Notes: generated from the letters alone by a model not told the origin. Counted from the first letter of the stretch, positions 17,001 through 25,082 are shown. The stretch: DNA of 33,688 nt from Candidatus Dadabacteria bacterium (GCA_026710625.1 JAPOQQ010000029.1:1-33688), one strand, 5' to 3'. A program made the numbers and translations.

Positions 17001-17547
17001 AAGAAACGGGTTTCTCAAGCGCCAGACCGATGACCTCGCCCGGGCGCTTGATTACCTTGAGGGCGCTATACGGAAACTCGACAGGGAGTCGATCTCAAGG
17101 TTCCGGGAGGCGTTTGAGACCGTAAACGGGAAATTCAGCGAAACCTTCTGCAAGCTTTTTGAAAACGGGGAGGCCCGCCTTGAGCTTACAGACCCCAGAA
17201 ATCTGCTTGAAACCGGAGTGGAGGTCATGATCAGGCCCGGAGGAAAGAGGTTCCAGCCGATAAACCTGCTCTCGGGAGGGGAAAAGGCGCTTTCGGCCAT
17301 AGCGGTCATAATCTCTGCATGCCTGGTAAAGCCCGTTCCCTTTGTCTTTCTGGATGAAATAGACGCCGCGCTTGACGAGGTGAACACGGTGAGATTCAAC
17401 AAGATCCTGAGCGAGATAGCGGTCCACTCCCAGGTGGCCGTCATCACGCATAACAGAAAAACCATGCATGAGGCCAATGCGCTTATAGGAATAACCACAG
17501 ACGGCACCGCCGCTTCGAGGGTTGTAAGCGTGAAGCTTGACGCCTGA
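14011..17547 (+). CDS. smc: Chromosome segregation protein SMC
   Basis: SMC is the long coiled-coil ATPase that, with ScpA and ScpB, loads at ParB-parS and extrudes and aligns the chromosome arms. The 1178-residue protein starts MRIKALEIAGFKSF and has Walker A GPNGCGKSN (residues 31-39). Two coiled-coil arms surround a hinge (about 510-665, ending in EGDYVDSQGAVTGG). The C-terminal head has the signature LSGGEKALSAIAV and Walker B FVFLDEIDAALDEVN. The hinge contains an unusual Gly/Asn-rich loop (GSGNGNGGANGHG) at 15763-15801. The ATG at 14011 is chosen from the family start; a GTG at 13978 would add 11 residues. scpA and scpB are absent, but two parS sites lie about 12-13 kb upstream in this window. 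Confidence 0.97.
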   Translation: MRIKALEIAGFKSFYLKTRIDLSEGITAIVGPNGCGKSNILDAIRWVIGERNPRHLRAGGMEDVISNGSAELKPLGMADVSLVLEEVEGFGFEEVRIRRKLYRSGESEYSINGVKCRLKDITEMLLDTGVGARAYSIVEQGQVESFIMSKPEEKRKFIEEVAGIEKYKLRRKETRSRIESTRENLSRVLDMKREVSDRIEAVALQAKRARQYEELTGRARSLEFDILTAKLASSQQRKEALLEKKLGAEQFVRSADAEAEQKRGLLQEAREKNSVSGQDLGSLEKEIYELRAQKRENEYRRTSIERETAGISSYVRDIEAEIESLGREVLEMDEKSSRAGRQSEELKNTRLSASEEISREEQNLVTLKSEWEQSRKELEETADLVSDVMTRRSSLGSTIGAFSKELEELEEKKEALDGEISVLSLEKLECERKLASLRRREGEIKDEFTSAAKEKEEIDSRLYDLRVEHEKKLGELRGLEGKKKDCVSRVEALNRIQSNYEWLPDATRKFVLERKQRGVLGVVSDFVSVPRNYERAVEAAFGEKLNWIVVEGSTEAVAAVELLREFDAGRGTFIPATDRFAANGSGNGNGGANGHGKPDATSLNSLLDVKVIEKSLVESMLQEVYVTSDLREAIRLKNRTGNGACFATLEGDYVDSQGAVTGGKSLAGVFERKREIEELEEQTKTLLANIEKLEVACRTLREEVDALEGRRVQVEELLRRCEISSVETAKDRSNAETRIEELGTRIGNLDAQRDELERKFGSKNRTVEEMESLIEQLDGQRSALESKYGEIEKRALGFAEEEKALQEKITKLRIENAGVLERERALEHEISEAERIKAIINEKLSLRTKDGELKKQEGEALALSRRQAEEEFEKICRDLGLREESFGELREKVSRYAEELRRSEEEFEAASRELSSRREQLASAQAQLERAGDEFEYLSERYAETFGDATPDTSQSPNLSHVSIPDGEKELKTLRRRIENFGPVNLLAPEEYEQLEERNGFLKRQTDDLARALDYLEGAIRKLDRESISRFREAFETVNGKFSETFCKLFENGEARLELTDPRNLLETGVEVMIRPGGKRFQPINLLSGGEKALSAIAVIISACLVKPVPFVFLDEIDAALDEVNTVRFNKILSEIAVHSQVAVITHNRKTMHEANALIGITTDGTAASRVVSVKLDA

Positions 17548-17603
17548 AGCCAGAAATTTCCTTGTCTATTTCCCACGGATTATTAGACTGTTTTAGGAGA
17601 GTT

Positions 17604-17624
17604 GTTCCCGGGCGTTTCGGGAAC
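17604..17624 (+). repeat. Hairpin in the secA leader
   Basis: GTTCCCG (17604-17610) and CGGGAAC (17618-17624) form a perfect 7-bp stem with a 7-base loop. It ends eight bases before the secA Shine-Dalgarno AAGGAG (17633-17638). It is not followed by Ts, so it is not an obvious terminator; a leader structure affecting secA translation or mRNA stability is possible. Confidence 0.5.
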
Positions 17625-17651
17625 CGCTAGCAAAGGAGACCGCTTCGGCGC

Positions 17652-20507
17652 ATGATTTCTTACGTCCTGAAAAAAATAGTCGGCTCGCAGAACGAAAGGG
17701 AGGTAAAAAAGCTCGGCGTTCTGGCAGAGCAGGTAAACGCCCTTGAAGAAACACTGGTTAAGGTTCCTACCACGGAGCTTCGCGCAAAGACCGCGCAATT
17801 CCGGGAACTGATACACTCCCGCCTCGGCACAAACGGAAACCCGTCCGACGAGAAGTATTTCGCTGAGATGGAGCGGGTTATTGAGGAGATACTGCCCGAG
17901 GCGTTCGCCGCCGTAAGGGAAGCGTCGAGAAGAACGATAGCCATGAGGCATTTCGACGTCCAGATGATAGGTGGGATAGTTCTTCACAAGGGCAGAATAG
18001 CCGAGATGAGAACCGGGGAAGGAAAGACGCTGGTCGCTGTTCTGCCTCTTTACCTAAACGCCCTCACGGGGCTCGGTTCCCACCTTATCACCGTAAACGA
18101 TTACCTAGCTGCCAGGGATGCCACCTGGATGTCGCCGATTTTTATGGTCCTAGACATGAAAGTGGGGGTTATAAATCACGACGCCTCCTACGTGCTTGCC
18201 TGGGAGGACCCAAAGCGGGCCGAAGAATCCGTAGAGAAAAACCTGACCGCGTGGCCGAACGAGTACCTGGCAAGCGACATTCTTCCCGAGAAAAACCTAG
18301 ATATCATAAATTCCTTCAGGACATGCCTTGAGCCTTCGTCCAGGCAGGAATCCTACCAGGCGGATATTACCTACGGCACCAACAACGAGTTCGGTTTCGA
18401 CTACCTGCGCGACAACATGAAGTTCTCTCTTGAGAGCTACGTTCAGCACGGCCACAATTTTGCCATAGTGGACGAGGTCGACAGCATTCTCATAGACGAG
18501 GCGAGAACCCCGCTTATAATCTCGGGGCCTTCTGAGGACTCGACCGATCTTTACTACGAGGTGGACAGGGTGGTGAAGACGCTCTCCGGGGAGACCGATT
18601 TCACGGTGGACGAGAAAACAAGGAAGGTGGATCTTACCGAAGACGGGGTTTCCAAGGTGGAGAGAGCCCTCGATGTTCCGAACCTCTACGACCCCGCCAA
18701 CTTAAAGACTCTCCACCACGTTAATCAGTCGCTTCACGCCAACGCTCTTTTCAGCCGCGATGTCGACTACATGATGCAGGACGGGAAGGTGGTGATAGTC
18801 GACGAGTTCACGGGAAGGCTCATGCCGGGGCGCAGATGGGGCGACGGGCTTCACCAGGCAGTCGAGGCCAAGGAAGGGGTGGAAATCGAAAGCGAGAACC
18901 AGACGATGGCCACCATAACCATCCAGAACTACTTCAGGATGTACAGAAAGCTTGCCGGGATGACAGGTACCGCCGACACGGAAGCGTTCGAGTTCAAGCA
19001 CATATACGATCTCGATGTCACCGTGATACCGACCCACAAGCCGCTTATAAGGAAGGATTACGATGATGCTGTCTACAGGACCGAACCCGAGAAATTCAAC
19101 GCCGCGTGCGCGGAGATAAAGGAAATGAATTCTGCCGGCCGGCCGGTGCTTGTCGGCACCTCCTCAATCGAGCAGTCGGAAAAACTGAGCGACTACCTTG
19201 AGAAGATGGGTCTTCACCACAACATACTTAACGCCAAACAGCACGGAAAGGAAGCCGAGATCGTAGCCCAGGCGGGCAGGACGGGGGCCATAACCATAGC
19301 GACCAACATGGCGGGGAGGGGGACAGACATACTGCTCGGCGGAAACCCTGAGTTCCTTGCGAGGGATATTCTGAGGAAGGAATTCAGGATCCAGCCCGAG
19401 GAAGCGGAACCCAAGCAGTATGAGGAAGCGCTTTTTGAGGCGAAATCGATCTGCGATTTGGAAAAGGAGAAAGTTAAGGAACTCGGAGGCCTTCATATTC
19501 TCTCTGTGGAAAGACACGAGGCGAGAAGGATAGACAACCAGTTTAGGGGAAGAGCGGGAAGACAGGGAGATGACGGGTCTTCAAGGTTCTATGTCTCCCT
19601 TGAAGACGACCTGATGCGTATTTTCGCCTCGGAGAGGATAACGGGCGTTATGGATAAGCTCGGGTGGCAGGAAGGAGAGCCGATTGAGCACTCGATGATA
19701 AGCAAGTCGATTGAGAATGCCCAGAAAAAGGTCGAGGGAAGGAATTTCGACATACGCAAGCATCTCCTAAGATACGATGATGTTCTCAACACGCAAAGGG
19801 ACGTCGTCTACAGACAGCGTCGCGAAATCCTCGAGGGCGGCGAGAGCCTGAGAGAAATGCTCCTTTCGTTTTCAGAAGACATCGTTCAGGAAGTCGTGGG
19901 CAGTTATCTGGCGGGACGGGAAGACCGTTCGGAATCTGATTTTTCCGAGCTCCGCGAAGTTGTTGGGAGGATTTTCGGAACGGAGATCGACATAGAGGCC
20001 CCCGCCAAGGCGGACGGCGAAGTCATAACGGAAGAGGTCACAGGAAAGCTAATCGCCGCATACCGGGAAAAAGAGGAGAGGATAGGCTCTGAGAACCTCT
20101 CGCAGGTTGAGCGTTACGTCATGCTTCAGCACATCGACTACCTCTGGAAGGATCATCTTCTTAACATGGATCACCTGAGGGAAGGGGTGGGACTCAGAGG
20201 GTATGCGCAGAAAGACCCCCTTCGGGAATACACCAAAGAGGGCTTCGACATGTTCGCTCTCATGATGGACAAGTTCAGAATGGACGTCTGCTCGAATCTT
20301 TTCAGAATACAGCCCGCGAGCGAAGAGCAGATCGAGGAACTTGAGAGAAAAAGGGAGCTTGAGGAAAAGAAAATGGTGCTCGGGCGGGGAGAAGGGTCGG
20401 AAGAGAAAGCCAAGACCCCGGTCAGGAGAACGCAGAAGAAAGTCGGTCGAAACAGCCCGTGCCCCTGTGGTAGCGGCAAGAAATACAAAAAGTGCTGCGG
20501 TCGGTGA
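17652..20507 (+). CDS. secA: Preprotein translocase ATPase SecA
   Basis: SecA drives protein export through SecYEG by ATP hydrolysis. This 951-residue protein is longer than the usual 850-900. Walker A MRTGEGKT lies at 119-126, DEVDSILIDEARTPLI starts at 274, and TNMAGRGTDI and GGLHILSVERHEARRIDNQ mark the second nucleotide domain. The C-terminal SEC-C zinc motif CPCGSGKKYKKCCGR binds Zn and helps bind SecB or the ribosome. Most of the extra length is an insert of about 45 residues (about 176-228, AWEDPKRAEESVEKNLTAWP) just before ADITYGTNNEFGFDYLRDNM. AAGGAG lies 13 bases upstream of the ATG, a rather long spacing. A small membrane protein gene follows 22 bp downstream. Confidence 0.97.
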   Translation: MISYVLKKIVGSQNEREVKKLGVLAEQVNALEETLVKVPTTELRAKTAQFRELIHSRLGTNGNPSDEKYFAEMERVIEEILPEAFAAVREASRRTIAMRHFDVQMIGGIVLHKGRIAEMRTGEGKTLVAVLPLYLNALTGLGSHLITVNDYLAARDATWMSPIFMVLDMKVGVINHDASYVLAWEDPKRAEESVEKNLTAWPNEYLASDILPEKNLDIINSFRTCLEPSSRQESYQADITYGTNNEFGFDYLRDNMKFSLESYVQHGHNFAIVDEVDSILIDEARTPLIISGPSEDSTDLYYEVDRVVKTLSGETDFTVDEKTRKVDLTEDGVSKVERALDVPNLYDPANLKTLHHVNQSLHANALFSRDVDYMMQDGKVVIVDEFTGRLMPGRRWGDGLHQAVEAKEGVEIESENQTMATITIQNYFRMYRKLAGMTGTADTEAFEFKHIYDLDVTVIPTHKPLIRKDYDDAVYRTEPEKFNAACAEIKEMNSAGRPVLVGTSSIEQSEKLSDYLEKMGLHHNILNAKQHGKEAEIVAQAGRTGAITIATNMAGRGTDILLGGNPEFLARDILRKEFRIQPEEAEPKQYEEALFEAKSICDLEKEKVKELGGLHILSVERHEARRIDNQFRGRAGRQGDDGSSRFYVSLEDDLMRIFASERITGVMDKLGWQEGEPIEHSMISKSIENAQKKVEGRNFDIRKHLLRYDDVLNTQRDVVYRQRREILEGGESLREMLLSFSEDIVQEVVGSYLAGREDRSESDFSELREVVGRIFGTEIDIEAPAKADGEVITEEVTGKLIAAYREKEERIGSENLSQVERYVMLQHIDYLWKDHLLNMDHLREGVGLRGYAQKDPLREYTKEGFDMFALMMDKFRMDVCSNLFRIQPASEEQIEELERKRELEEKKMVLGRGEGSEEKAKTPVRRTQKKVGRNSPCPCGSGKKYKKCCGR

Positions 20508-20529
20508 TAATATTGGATAAGGTGTCTTA

Positions 20530-20796
20530 ATGGCTGGAAAAATCTACATTCGCAGGGGGAGGGTTCCTTTTTTCTCTCTTCCCTTCATTGCGCTTTTCGT
20601 AGTTGTGGCCGTCTGTCTTTTCGCGTTTTTCGGCGTTCTGGCTCTGGTTGCGCTAGGCGTGCTCGGAGCAGGAGCCTCGGTTTTGAGGAAATTGTTTCCG
20701 CACAAGGATAGAAAACCCGGTCCCCGCGTAGGTGGACCCGGAGGGGATACTATCACCCTTGGAGAGGATGAGTACGAAATAAGGGATGTAGACTAG
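20530..20796 (+). CDS. Small membrane protein of unknown function
   Basis: An 88-residue protein not recognised as a named family. A short basic N-terminus (MAGKIYIRRGR) is followed by a long hydrophobic stretch (about 14-50), enough for one long or two short membrane spans. A basic, Pro/Gly-rich linker (about 53-72) and an acidic tail (LGEDEYEIRDVD) follow. AAGGTG lies eight bases before the ATG. It begins 22 bp after secA on the same strand and may share its transcript. Basic residues before the hydrophobic part suggest an inside N-terminus. Real coding is likely from the Shine-Dalgarno and operon position, but the function is unknown. Confidence 0.7.
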   Translation: MAGKIYIRRGRVPFFSLPFIALFVVVAVCLFAFFGVLALVALGVLGAGASVLRKLFPHKDRKPGPRVGGPGGDTITLGEDEYEIRDVD

Positions 20797-20825
20797 TTTT
20801 CCCCGGACAGTGCGCGGAACCTGCT

Positions 20826-21104
20826 TCAGAGCGCATTTTCTATTTCCCCTGCCAGACTCAGGTCCTTTTCCGTGATTCCGCCCTCGCTGTGGGTTGAAAG
20901 GGTGATGGAAACCTTGTTCCACCTTATGAGAATGTCGGGGTGGTGGTCTGCCCTTTCGGAAAGAAGCGCGACCTTGTTCACAAAACCCATGGAATCGACG
21001 AAATTTCTAAGAACAAACGTCTTTTCTATCTCTTCTCCCTCCCTCTGCCAACCGTCGAGGCCCTCGAGCGCGGAAGAAATTTCTTTTTCGGTTAAAAGTG
21101 CCAT
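20826..21104 (-). CDS. phhB: Pterin-4a-carbinolamine dehydratase
   Basis: A 92-residue PCD/DCoH protein that dehydrates 4a-hydroxytetrahydrobiopterin to regenerate the quinonoid cofactor. In bacteria without a pterin hydroxylase it may serve molybdopterin or folate-related steps. The family core is complete: ADHHPDILIRWNKVSITLSTHS split over the active site, with the His-His-Pro-Asp motif and Trp-Asn-Lys-Val. The start is placed at 21104 (MALLTEKEI), matching the family; an ATG at 21116 adds four residues. A TATAAT on this strand at 21120-21115 would start transcription just before 21104, favouring the shorter form. It diverges from folK, with starts less than 45 bp apart. No phenylalanine hydroxylase gene is nearby. 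Confidence 0.9.
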   Translation of the reverse strand: MALLTEKEISSALEGLDGWQREGEEIEKTFVLRNFVDSMGFVNKVALLSERADHHPDILIRWNKVSITLSTHSEGGITEKDLSLAGEIENAL

Positions 21105-21114
21105 ATATTTTCTC

Positions 21115-21124
21115 ATTATATATT
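21115..21124. promoter_or_regulatory. Overlapping divergent -10 elements between phhB and folK
   Basis: ATTATATATT contains TATAAT on the - strand (21120-21115) and TATATT on the + strand (21119-21124). The two genes start only 28-40 bp apart, so both transcripts would have very short leaders. No good -35 was found for either. Confidence 0.4.
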
Positions 21125-21143
21125 AATCGGGGTGAGTATTCCA

Positions 21144-21662
21144 TTGAGCGAGCCCGAAGTTTCGCTGAATATCGTTTTCATAGGTGTCGGAGCCAACCTC
21201 GGCCCCGTGCACGAGAATTTCACTCGCGCGCTAAGGAGCATGGAAAAGTGCGCGCGCGTGTTGGCAGTGTCCTCCCTTTACGAATCGGATCCCGTGGGAC
21301 CGCAGGACCAGCCGAAATTCACAAACGCCGTTATTAAGGTAGAAACGGAACTTTCCCCTTTTGAGCTTCTTGATCACCTCAAGACGATCGAAAAGGAGAT
21401 CGGGAGGAAAAAAACGAAGAGGTGGGGACCCAGAGTGATAGATCTTGACATAATCTTCTACGGGGACCTCGTAATAAGCACGGATTCCTTGGTGATTCCT
21501 CACCCGAGGGCGCACGAAAGAAGATTTGTCCTAGAGCCCCTGCTCGAGATAGAACCGGCCGCTTGGCATCCCGTTAAGAACATGGCGGTGAGGGATATAT
21601 GTTCCGGGCTTGGGAATTCGCAGGCGATTTCGAAAACCGACGGCCCCGAGGTGCTTCTCTGA
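21144..21662 (+). CDS. folK: 6-hydroxymethyl-7,8-dihydropterin pyrophosphokinase
   Basis: FolK (HPPK) transfers pyrophosphate from ATP to 6-hydroxymethyl-dihydropterin in folate synthesis. Motifs are all present: FIGVGANLGP near the N-terminus, SSLYESDPVGPQDQPKFTNAV, and the signature RWGPRVIDLDIIFYGD with the two Mg-binding Asp residues, then IPHPRAHERRFVLEPL. The TTG at 21144 is preferred because GGTGAG (21131-21136) lies seven bases upstream; the in-frame GTG at 21132 would add four residues but lacks a Shine-Dalgarno and could only work as a near-leaderless start. It ends 13 bp before the convergent folD stop. With phhB and folD it forms a small pterin/folate neighbourhood. Confidence 0.93.
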   Translation: MSEPEVSLNIVFIGVGANLGPVHENFTRALRSMEKCARVLAVSSLYESDPVGPQDQPKFTNAVIKVETELSPFELLDHLKTIEKEIGRKKTKRWGPRVIDLDIIFYGDLVISTDSLVIPHPRAHERRFVLEPLLEIEPAAWHPVKNMAVRDICSGLGNSQAISKTDGPEVLL

Positions 21663-21675
21663 CCCCGGTTTGAAG

Positions 21676-22533
21676 CTACTTGCCCAGCGCGAATGTCTCT
21701 GCTGCCTCAAGCGTGTTCCAAAGAAGCATGGTTATGGTCATCGGTCCCACCCCGCCGGGAACGGGGGTTATGTAAGAGGCCTTTTCCTTTACGTCCTCAA
21801 AGTCAACGTCGCCGACGATCTTTCCGTTTTCGTTCCTGTTGATTCCAACGTCGACTACAACAGCTCCGTCCTTTATCATCTCCTTTTTTATGAACTTCGG
21901 GTCCCCTATTGCGATTATCAGTATGTCCGCCATGGTGGTTATGTCCGGCAGGTTTTGAGTTTCGATATGGGCTATGGTGACGGTGGCGTCCCTGTTGAGC
22001 ATCAAGGCCGCCGTGGGTTTTCCAACTATGTTGCTTTTTCCCACGACCACTACGTGCTTGCCAAATATCTCTATGTCGTAGTAATCGAGAAGTTTTTCTA
22101 TTCCGTACGGGGTGCAGGAGATGGCGCTAGGGTTTTCCTGGAACAGGTTTCCGGTGTTCTCGGGATGAAATCCGTCGACATCTTTGTCAGGGGACACTTT
22201 TCGTATCACTTTTACCGGGTTCATGTGGAACGGAAGGGGGAGCTGTACCAGTATGCCGTGAATCTTTTCATCTAGGTTGAGGCGCTCGATCAGCGAAAGA
22301 AGCTCCTCTTCTGAGGTTTCCTCTGGAAGATTGTATTCTTCTGAAAGCATTCCACATCTTCCGCACGCCCTTCTCTTGTTCCTCACGTATATTTCAGACG
22401 CGGGATCGTTGCCGACCAGAATGGAAGCAAGACCGGGCACCACTCCCGTGCGGTCTTTAAGTTCCTTGGTCCTTTGGATGATCCATTTTTTAATGTCTTG
22501 AGAGACTTTTTTGCCATCCATGATTTTAGACAT
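21676..22533 (-). CDS. folD: Methylenetetrahydrofolate dehydrogenase/cyclohydrolase FolD
   Basis: The bifunctional enzyme that interconverts methylene-, methenyl- and 10-formyl-tetrahydrofolate with NADP. Its 285 residues are standard. The substrate site YVRNKRRACGRCGM holds the catalytic Lys. QLPLPFHMN and DGFHPENTGNL follow, then the nucleotide-binding GKSNIVGKPTAALML and the C-terminal signature TPVPGGVGPMTITML. The start ATG at 22533 has AAGGGAA seven bases upstream on this strand. A possible -10 (TATACT, 22583-22578) lies about 45 bases before it, without a clear -35. Confidence 0.97.
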   Translation of the reverse strand: MSKIMDGKKVSQDIKKWIIQRTKELKDRTGVVPGLASILVGNDPASEIYVRNKRRACGRCGMLSEEYNLPEETSEEELLSLIERLNLDEKIHGILVQLPLPFHMNPVKVIRKVSPDKDVDGFHPENTGNLFQENPSAISCTPYGIEKLLDYYDIEIFGKHVVVVGKSNIVGKPTAALMLNRDATVTIAHIETQNLPDITTMADILIIAIGDPKFIKKEMIKDGAVVVDVGINRNENGKIVGDVDFEDVKEKASYITPVPGGVGPMTITMLLWNTLEAAETFALGK

Positions 22534-22776
22534 GTTCAGTTCCCTTTTTTAGAAAGATGGCTGGTTGGAAAATTGTTAGTATAATCGACTCCGGCGGGTT
22601 AATCCATAATGAGAAGAGAAAGTTGGATCCATTGAGATTTATTACAAGGGAAATAAAGAAAACGAAAACCGGAACAGGATTAAGGAATACTTAAAATCAG
22701 TTGCCGGGTCTGATTAAACATAATCTGTCGTTTTTTAGAGCTGGCGGTTATCAGCGCCGGATCCCGGGAACCGTTA

Positions 22777-23511
22777 TCAATAACCCAGAACGCTGTAATC
22801 GCCGTTCACGATCAGGCGAATGGAGACGTAGAGTCCCAGTAGCGCGAAAAGCACCCATGGAGAATTCATCCCCCAGATGTAGATGTGCATATCCCCTCGG
22901 CTGATCCGGGTTTGCCGATTGGCCGAGAAGAAACTGACCCAATAAACTGAGGTTATGTACGCAAGCTGCCAGAACAGTATCACTCCGACGATGCCCGCAA
23001 CGGGGGCGGACAAAATATCGAAGGTGAAGGCGGCGTAGAGAATTAACGTCGGGGCCGGGGTCACGAAGCCGTTGGCAATATCCACATTGTAACCGTATGT
23101 GCGCCGGTCTGCGTAGGAACCGTCGAATTGGGAATACGTCGCCCAGACATCCGCCCATACAGTCGGCGACAACACCCTCGTCAACGGAATCTTTGTAGTA
23201 AGGAATTCGGTGGACGGTTTTCGGCCCGTTTCCCGCCAGCGCTTGCGCCAATATTCGGTGCGTCGCTCGATATAGTCGCGTTTGAGGAACAGGCATACCT
23301 CCCAATAGCAGATCACCAGATTAATCGAAAGGAACAGAGTCAACAGGGCATGAATAATATTGAAATCCCCGCGGGTCCAGTAGCGCGTGCCAATGCCCGC
23401 CAATGCCAGAATCGCGATAACCAGCACTGTGAACAGCGCCACCGGAATTACCAGCCGGATCTGGTGTGCCTCGGGTTCGGAATTTGCTCGCTCGGTTCGG
23501 TTTTCGGGCAT
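22777..23511 (-). CDS. Multi-spanning membrane protein of unknown function
   Basis: A 244-residue protein with four to five hydrophobic segments (about residues 20-40, 52-72, 145-165, 170-190, 215-235). There is a basic loop rich in Arg and Trp (RRTEYWRKRWRETGR), and an N-terminal hydrophilic tail. I do not recognise the family. The ATG at 23511 is chosen for the GAGGA Shine-Dalgarno nine bases upstream; the open frame continues 42 codons further up but without such a site. Arginine is mostly CGC/CGG and isoleucine ATC/ATT, unlike the AGG- and ATA-rich genes around it, which suggests transfer. It diverges from the HExxH gene with about 180 bp between the starts. Confidence 0.75.
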   Translation of the reverse strand: MPENRTERANSEPEAHQIRLVIPVALFTVLVIAILALAGIGTRYWTRGDFNIIHALLTLFLSINLVICYWEVCLFLKRDYIERRTEYWRKRWRETGRKPSTEFLTTKIPLTRVLSPTVWADVWATYSQFDGSYADRRTYGYNVDIANGFVTPAPTLILYAAFTFDILSAPVAGIVGVILFWQLAYITSVYWVSFFSANRQTRISRGDMHIYIWGMNSPWVLFALLGLYVSIRLIVNGDYSVLGY

Positions 23512-23691
23512 GTGTTCTGATCCTCGTAAAAAGTCCGGTGTTACGGCTTGCTGCATTGTACCCTTCGGAGCGTCCCACGTCCCGGACAAACATGCCGCGC
23601 TCCGGACGGATACTTTCGATAGGGAAATTATATACAATAGTCAAAAGAAACCAGACTTCCCCGCTGAAATTGTTCATCCAGTGAGGTTCAT

Positions 23692-24252
23692 ATGCTGAAA
23701 TATTTTCTGCTAATTTGCCTGTTTTGCATTCCTGCGGCTGTATGGATGCTCTACAAACCAGTGCGGGTTATTGTCCCTGAATTAAATGGAGTTTCATGTA
23801 CCGGTGAGGATATTTGCACTGACAATATGTTGCGCTACGAGGAAGCAATTGCATTATATGAGGAAGCTTATGAATTTGTAAATTCGTCGGTTGGAATCAT
23901 CGAAAAGAAACCCCGCGTCATTTTCTTTGCTTCGCAGGCTTGTTTTCAATCTTTTGGATTTAGCAAAGCGGCTGCAAGCACCGTAGGCACGTCCGGCATT
24001 GTTGTAGGTCCGCGCGGGTGGAAAAACTACTACATTCGTCATGAGATGATCCATCATTTACAGGCCGAGCGGCTGGGTGTTTTAAAGCAGCGGGGCAGCC
24101 CCCCTTGGTTCAAGGAGGGAATGGCTTACTCGTTTAGCCAGGATCCCCGGTCAGATCTTTCTGAGGTTTTCAAGGAGTACCGTCTGGAATTTGAGAAATG
24201 GTATCGATCAGTGGGCAAAAAAAATCTGTGGCAAGAGGCGCGAAAGCTGTAA
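23692..24252 (+). CDS. Small membrane-anchored HExxH protein (putative zinc metallopeptidase)
   Basis: A 186-residue protein with an N-terminal hydrophobic anchor or signal (about 3-21) and an extracytoplasmic domain. The motif RHEMIHHLQAE places His117-Glu118-x-x-His121, and PPWFKEGMAYSF puts a second Glu at 142, 20 residues later. This is the gluzincin-like arrangement (HExxH...E with EGxA) of the peptidase MA-like group. Two Cys pairs (SCTGEDIC, SQAC) may form disulfides outside the cytoplasm. GTGAGG precedes the ATG by six bases. The gene is AT-richer than the core genes. Peptidase activity is inferred from the motif only; no substrate or partner is known. Confidence 0.75.
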   Translation: MLKYFLLICLFCIPAAVWMLYKPVRVIVPELNGVSCTGEDICTDNMLRYEEAIALYEEAYEFVNSSVGIIEKKPRVIFFASQACFQSFGFSKAAASTVGTSGIVVGPRGWKNYYIRHEMIHHLQAERLGVLKQRGSPPWFKEGMAYSFSQDPRSDLSEVFKEYRLEFEKWYRSVGKKNLWQEARKL

Positions 24253-24287
24253 CGACACGCAACAGGTAAAATCGTCAACCTTGTGGT

Positions 24288-25082
24288 TCAGGTTTTTCCG
24301 AGGTGATTAAGAGGCCCGTGACCCTTTCCTATCTCCAGAGAGTTTCTTATCGCCTCCGTGACAAAGGCTTTCGAATTCTCAAGGGAAACCGGGAGAGACA
24401 TCCCCTTCGCCAGAAAAGCGCACACGGCTGCCGAAAAAGTGCAGCCGGTCCCGTGGGTATTCTTCGTTTCGATTCTCTCGCTAACCAGTTCTTCAAATGT
24501 CTCTCCGTCGAAAAAAAGATCGACCGCCGGGTGATCTTTTGCTAGATGGCCGCCTTTTACAAGAACCGTCTTCGCTCCAAACGAGTGAATCTTTTCGGCT
24601 GCGGTCTTCATGTCGCTTATGTCGCTTATGCTAACAGAGCTCAGTATTTCTGCCTCGGGTATGTTCGGAGTCACTATGAGCGCCCTGGGGAGAATCTCTT
24701 TTTTTAGAAGTTCCGTTGAGTTCCTTAAAAGAGTGGTTCCGCCTTTTGAACGCATCACGGGGTCGACAACGAGTTTTTCAATTCCATACCGGTCTATTTT
24801 TTCCGCTACGGTCTCAATGATTTTTTCGTTGGAAAGCATTCCCAGTTTCGCCGCGTCGCAGCCTATGTCGCTCATCACGGCGTCAAACTGCAACCCCACG
24901 AATTGCTCGGGAAGGTCATGAATCGCGCTTACCTCCAAGGTGTTCTGGGCGGTAACGGAGGTGAGCACGGAAAGCCCGTACACTCCCAAGGCGGTAAAAG
25001 TCTTAAGGTCAGCCTGGATTCCTGCCCCTCCTCCTGAATCGGACCCGGCAACGGTAAGCGCTCTTGGGATTTTTTCCGCCAC
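24288..25082 (-). CDS. thiD: Hydroxymethylpyrimidine/phosphomethylpyrimidine kinase
   Basis: ThiD phosphorylates HMP and then HMP-P for thiamine synthesis. The 264-residue protein begins with the ribokinase-fold signature [22 protein letters not shown]. It continues with VTAQNTLEV and [13 protein letters not shown]. The C-terminal [18 protein letters not shown] motif carries the catalytic Asp/Cys region of the family. The start is GTG at 25082. No other thiamine gene is in the window. Confidence 0.95.
   Translation of the reverse strand: MAEKIPRALTVAGSDSGGGAGIQADLKTFTALGVYGLSVLTSVTAQNTLEVSAIHDLPEQFVGLQFDAVMSDIGCDAAKLGMLSNEKIIETVAEKIDRYGIEKLVVDPVMRSKGGTTLLRNSTELLKKEILPRALIVTPNIPEAEILSSVSISDISDMKTAAEKIHSFGAKTVLVKGGHLAKDHPAVDLFFDGETFEELVSERIETKNTHGTGCTFSAAVCAFLAKGMSLPVSLENSKAFVTEAIRNSLEIGKGHGPLNHLGKT

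Noticed and set aside
21610-22275. 221-residue + strand open frame opposite folD
   Set aside because: Shadow of folD, whose motifs are complete on the other strand.
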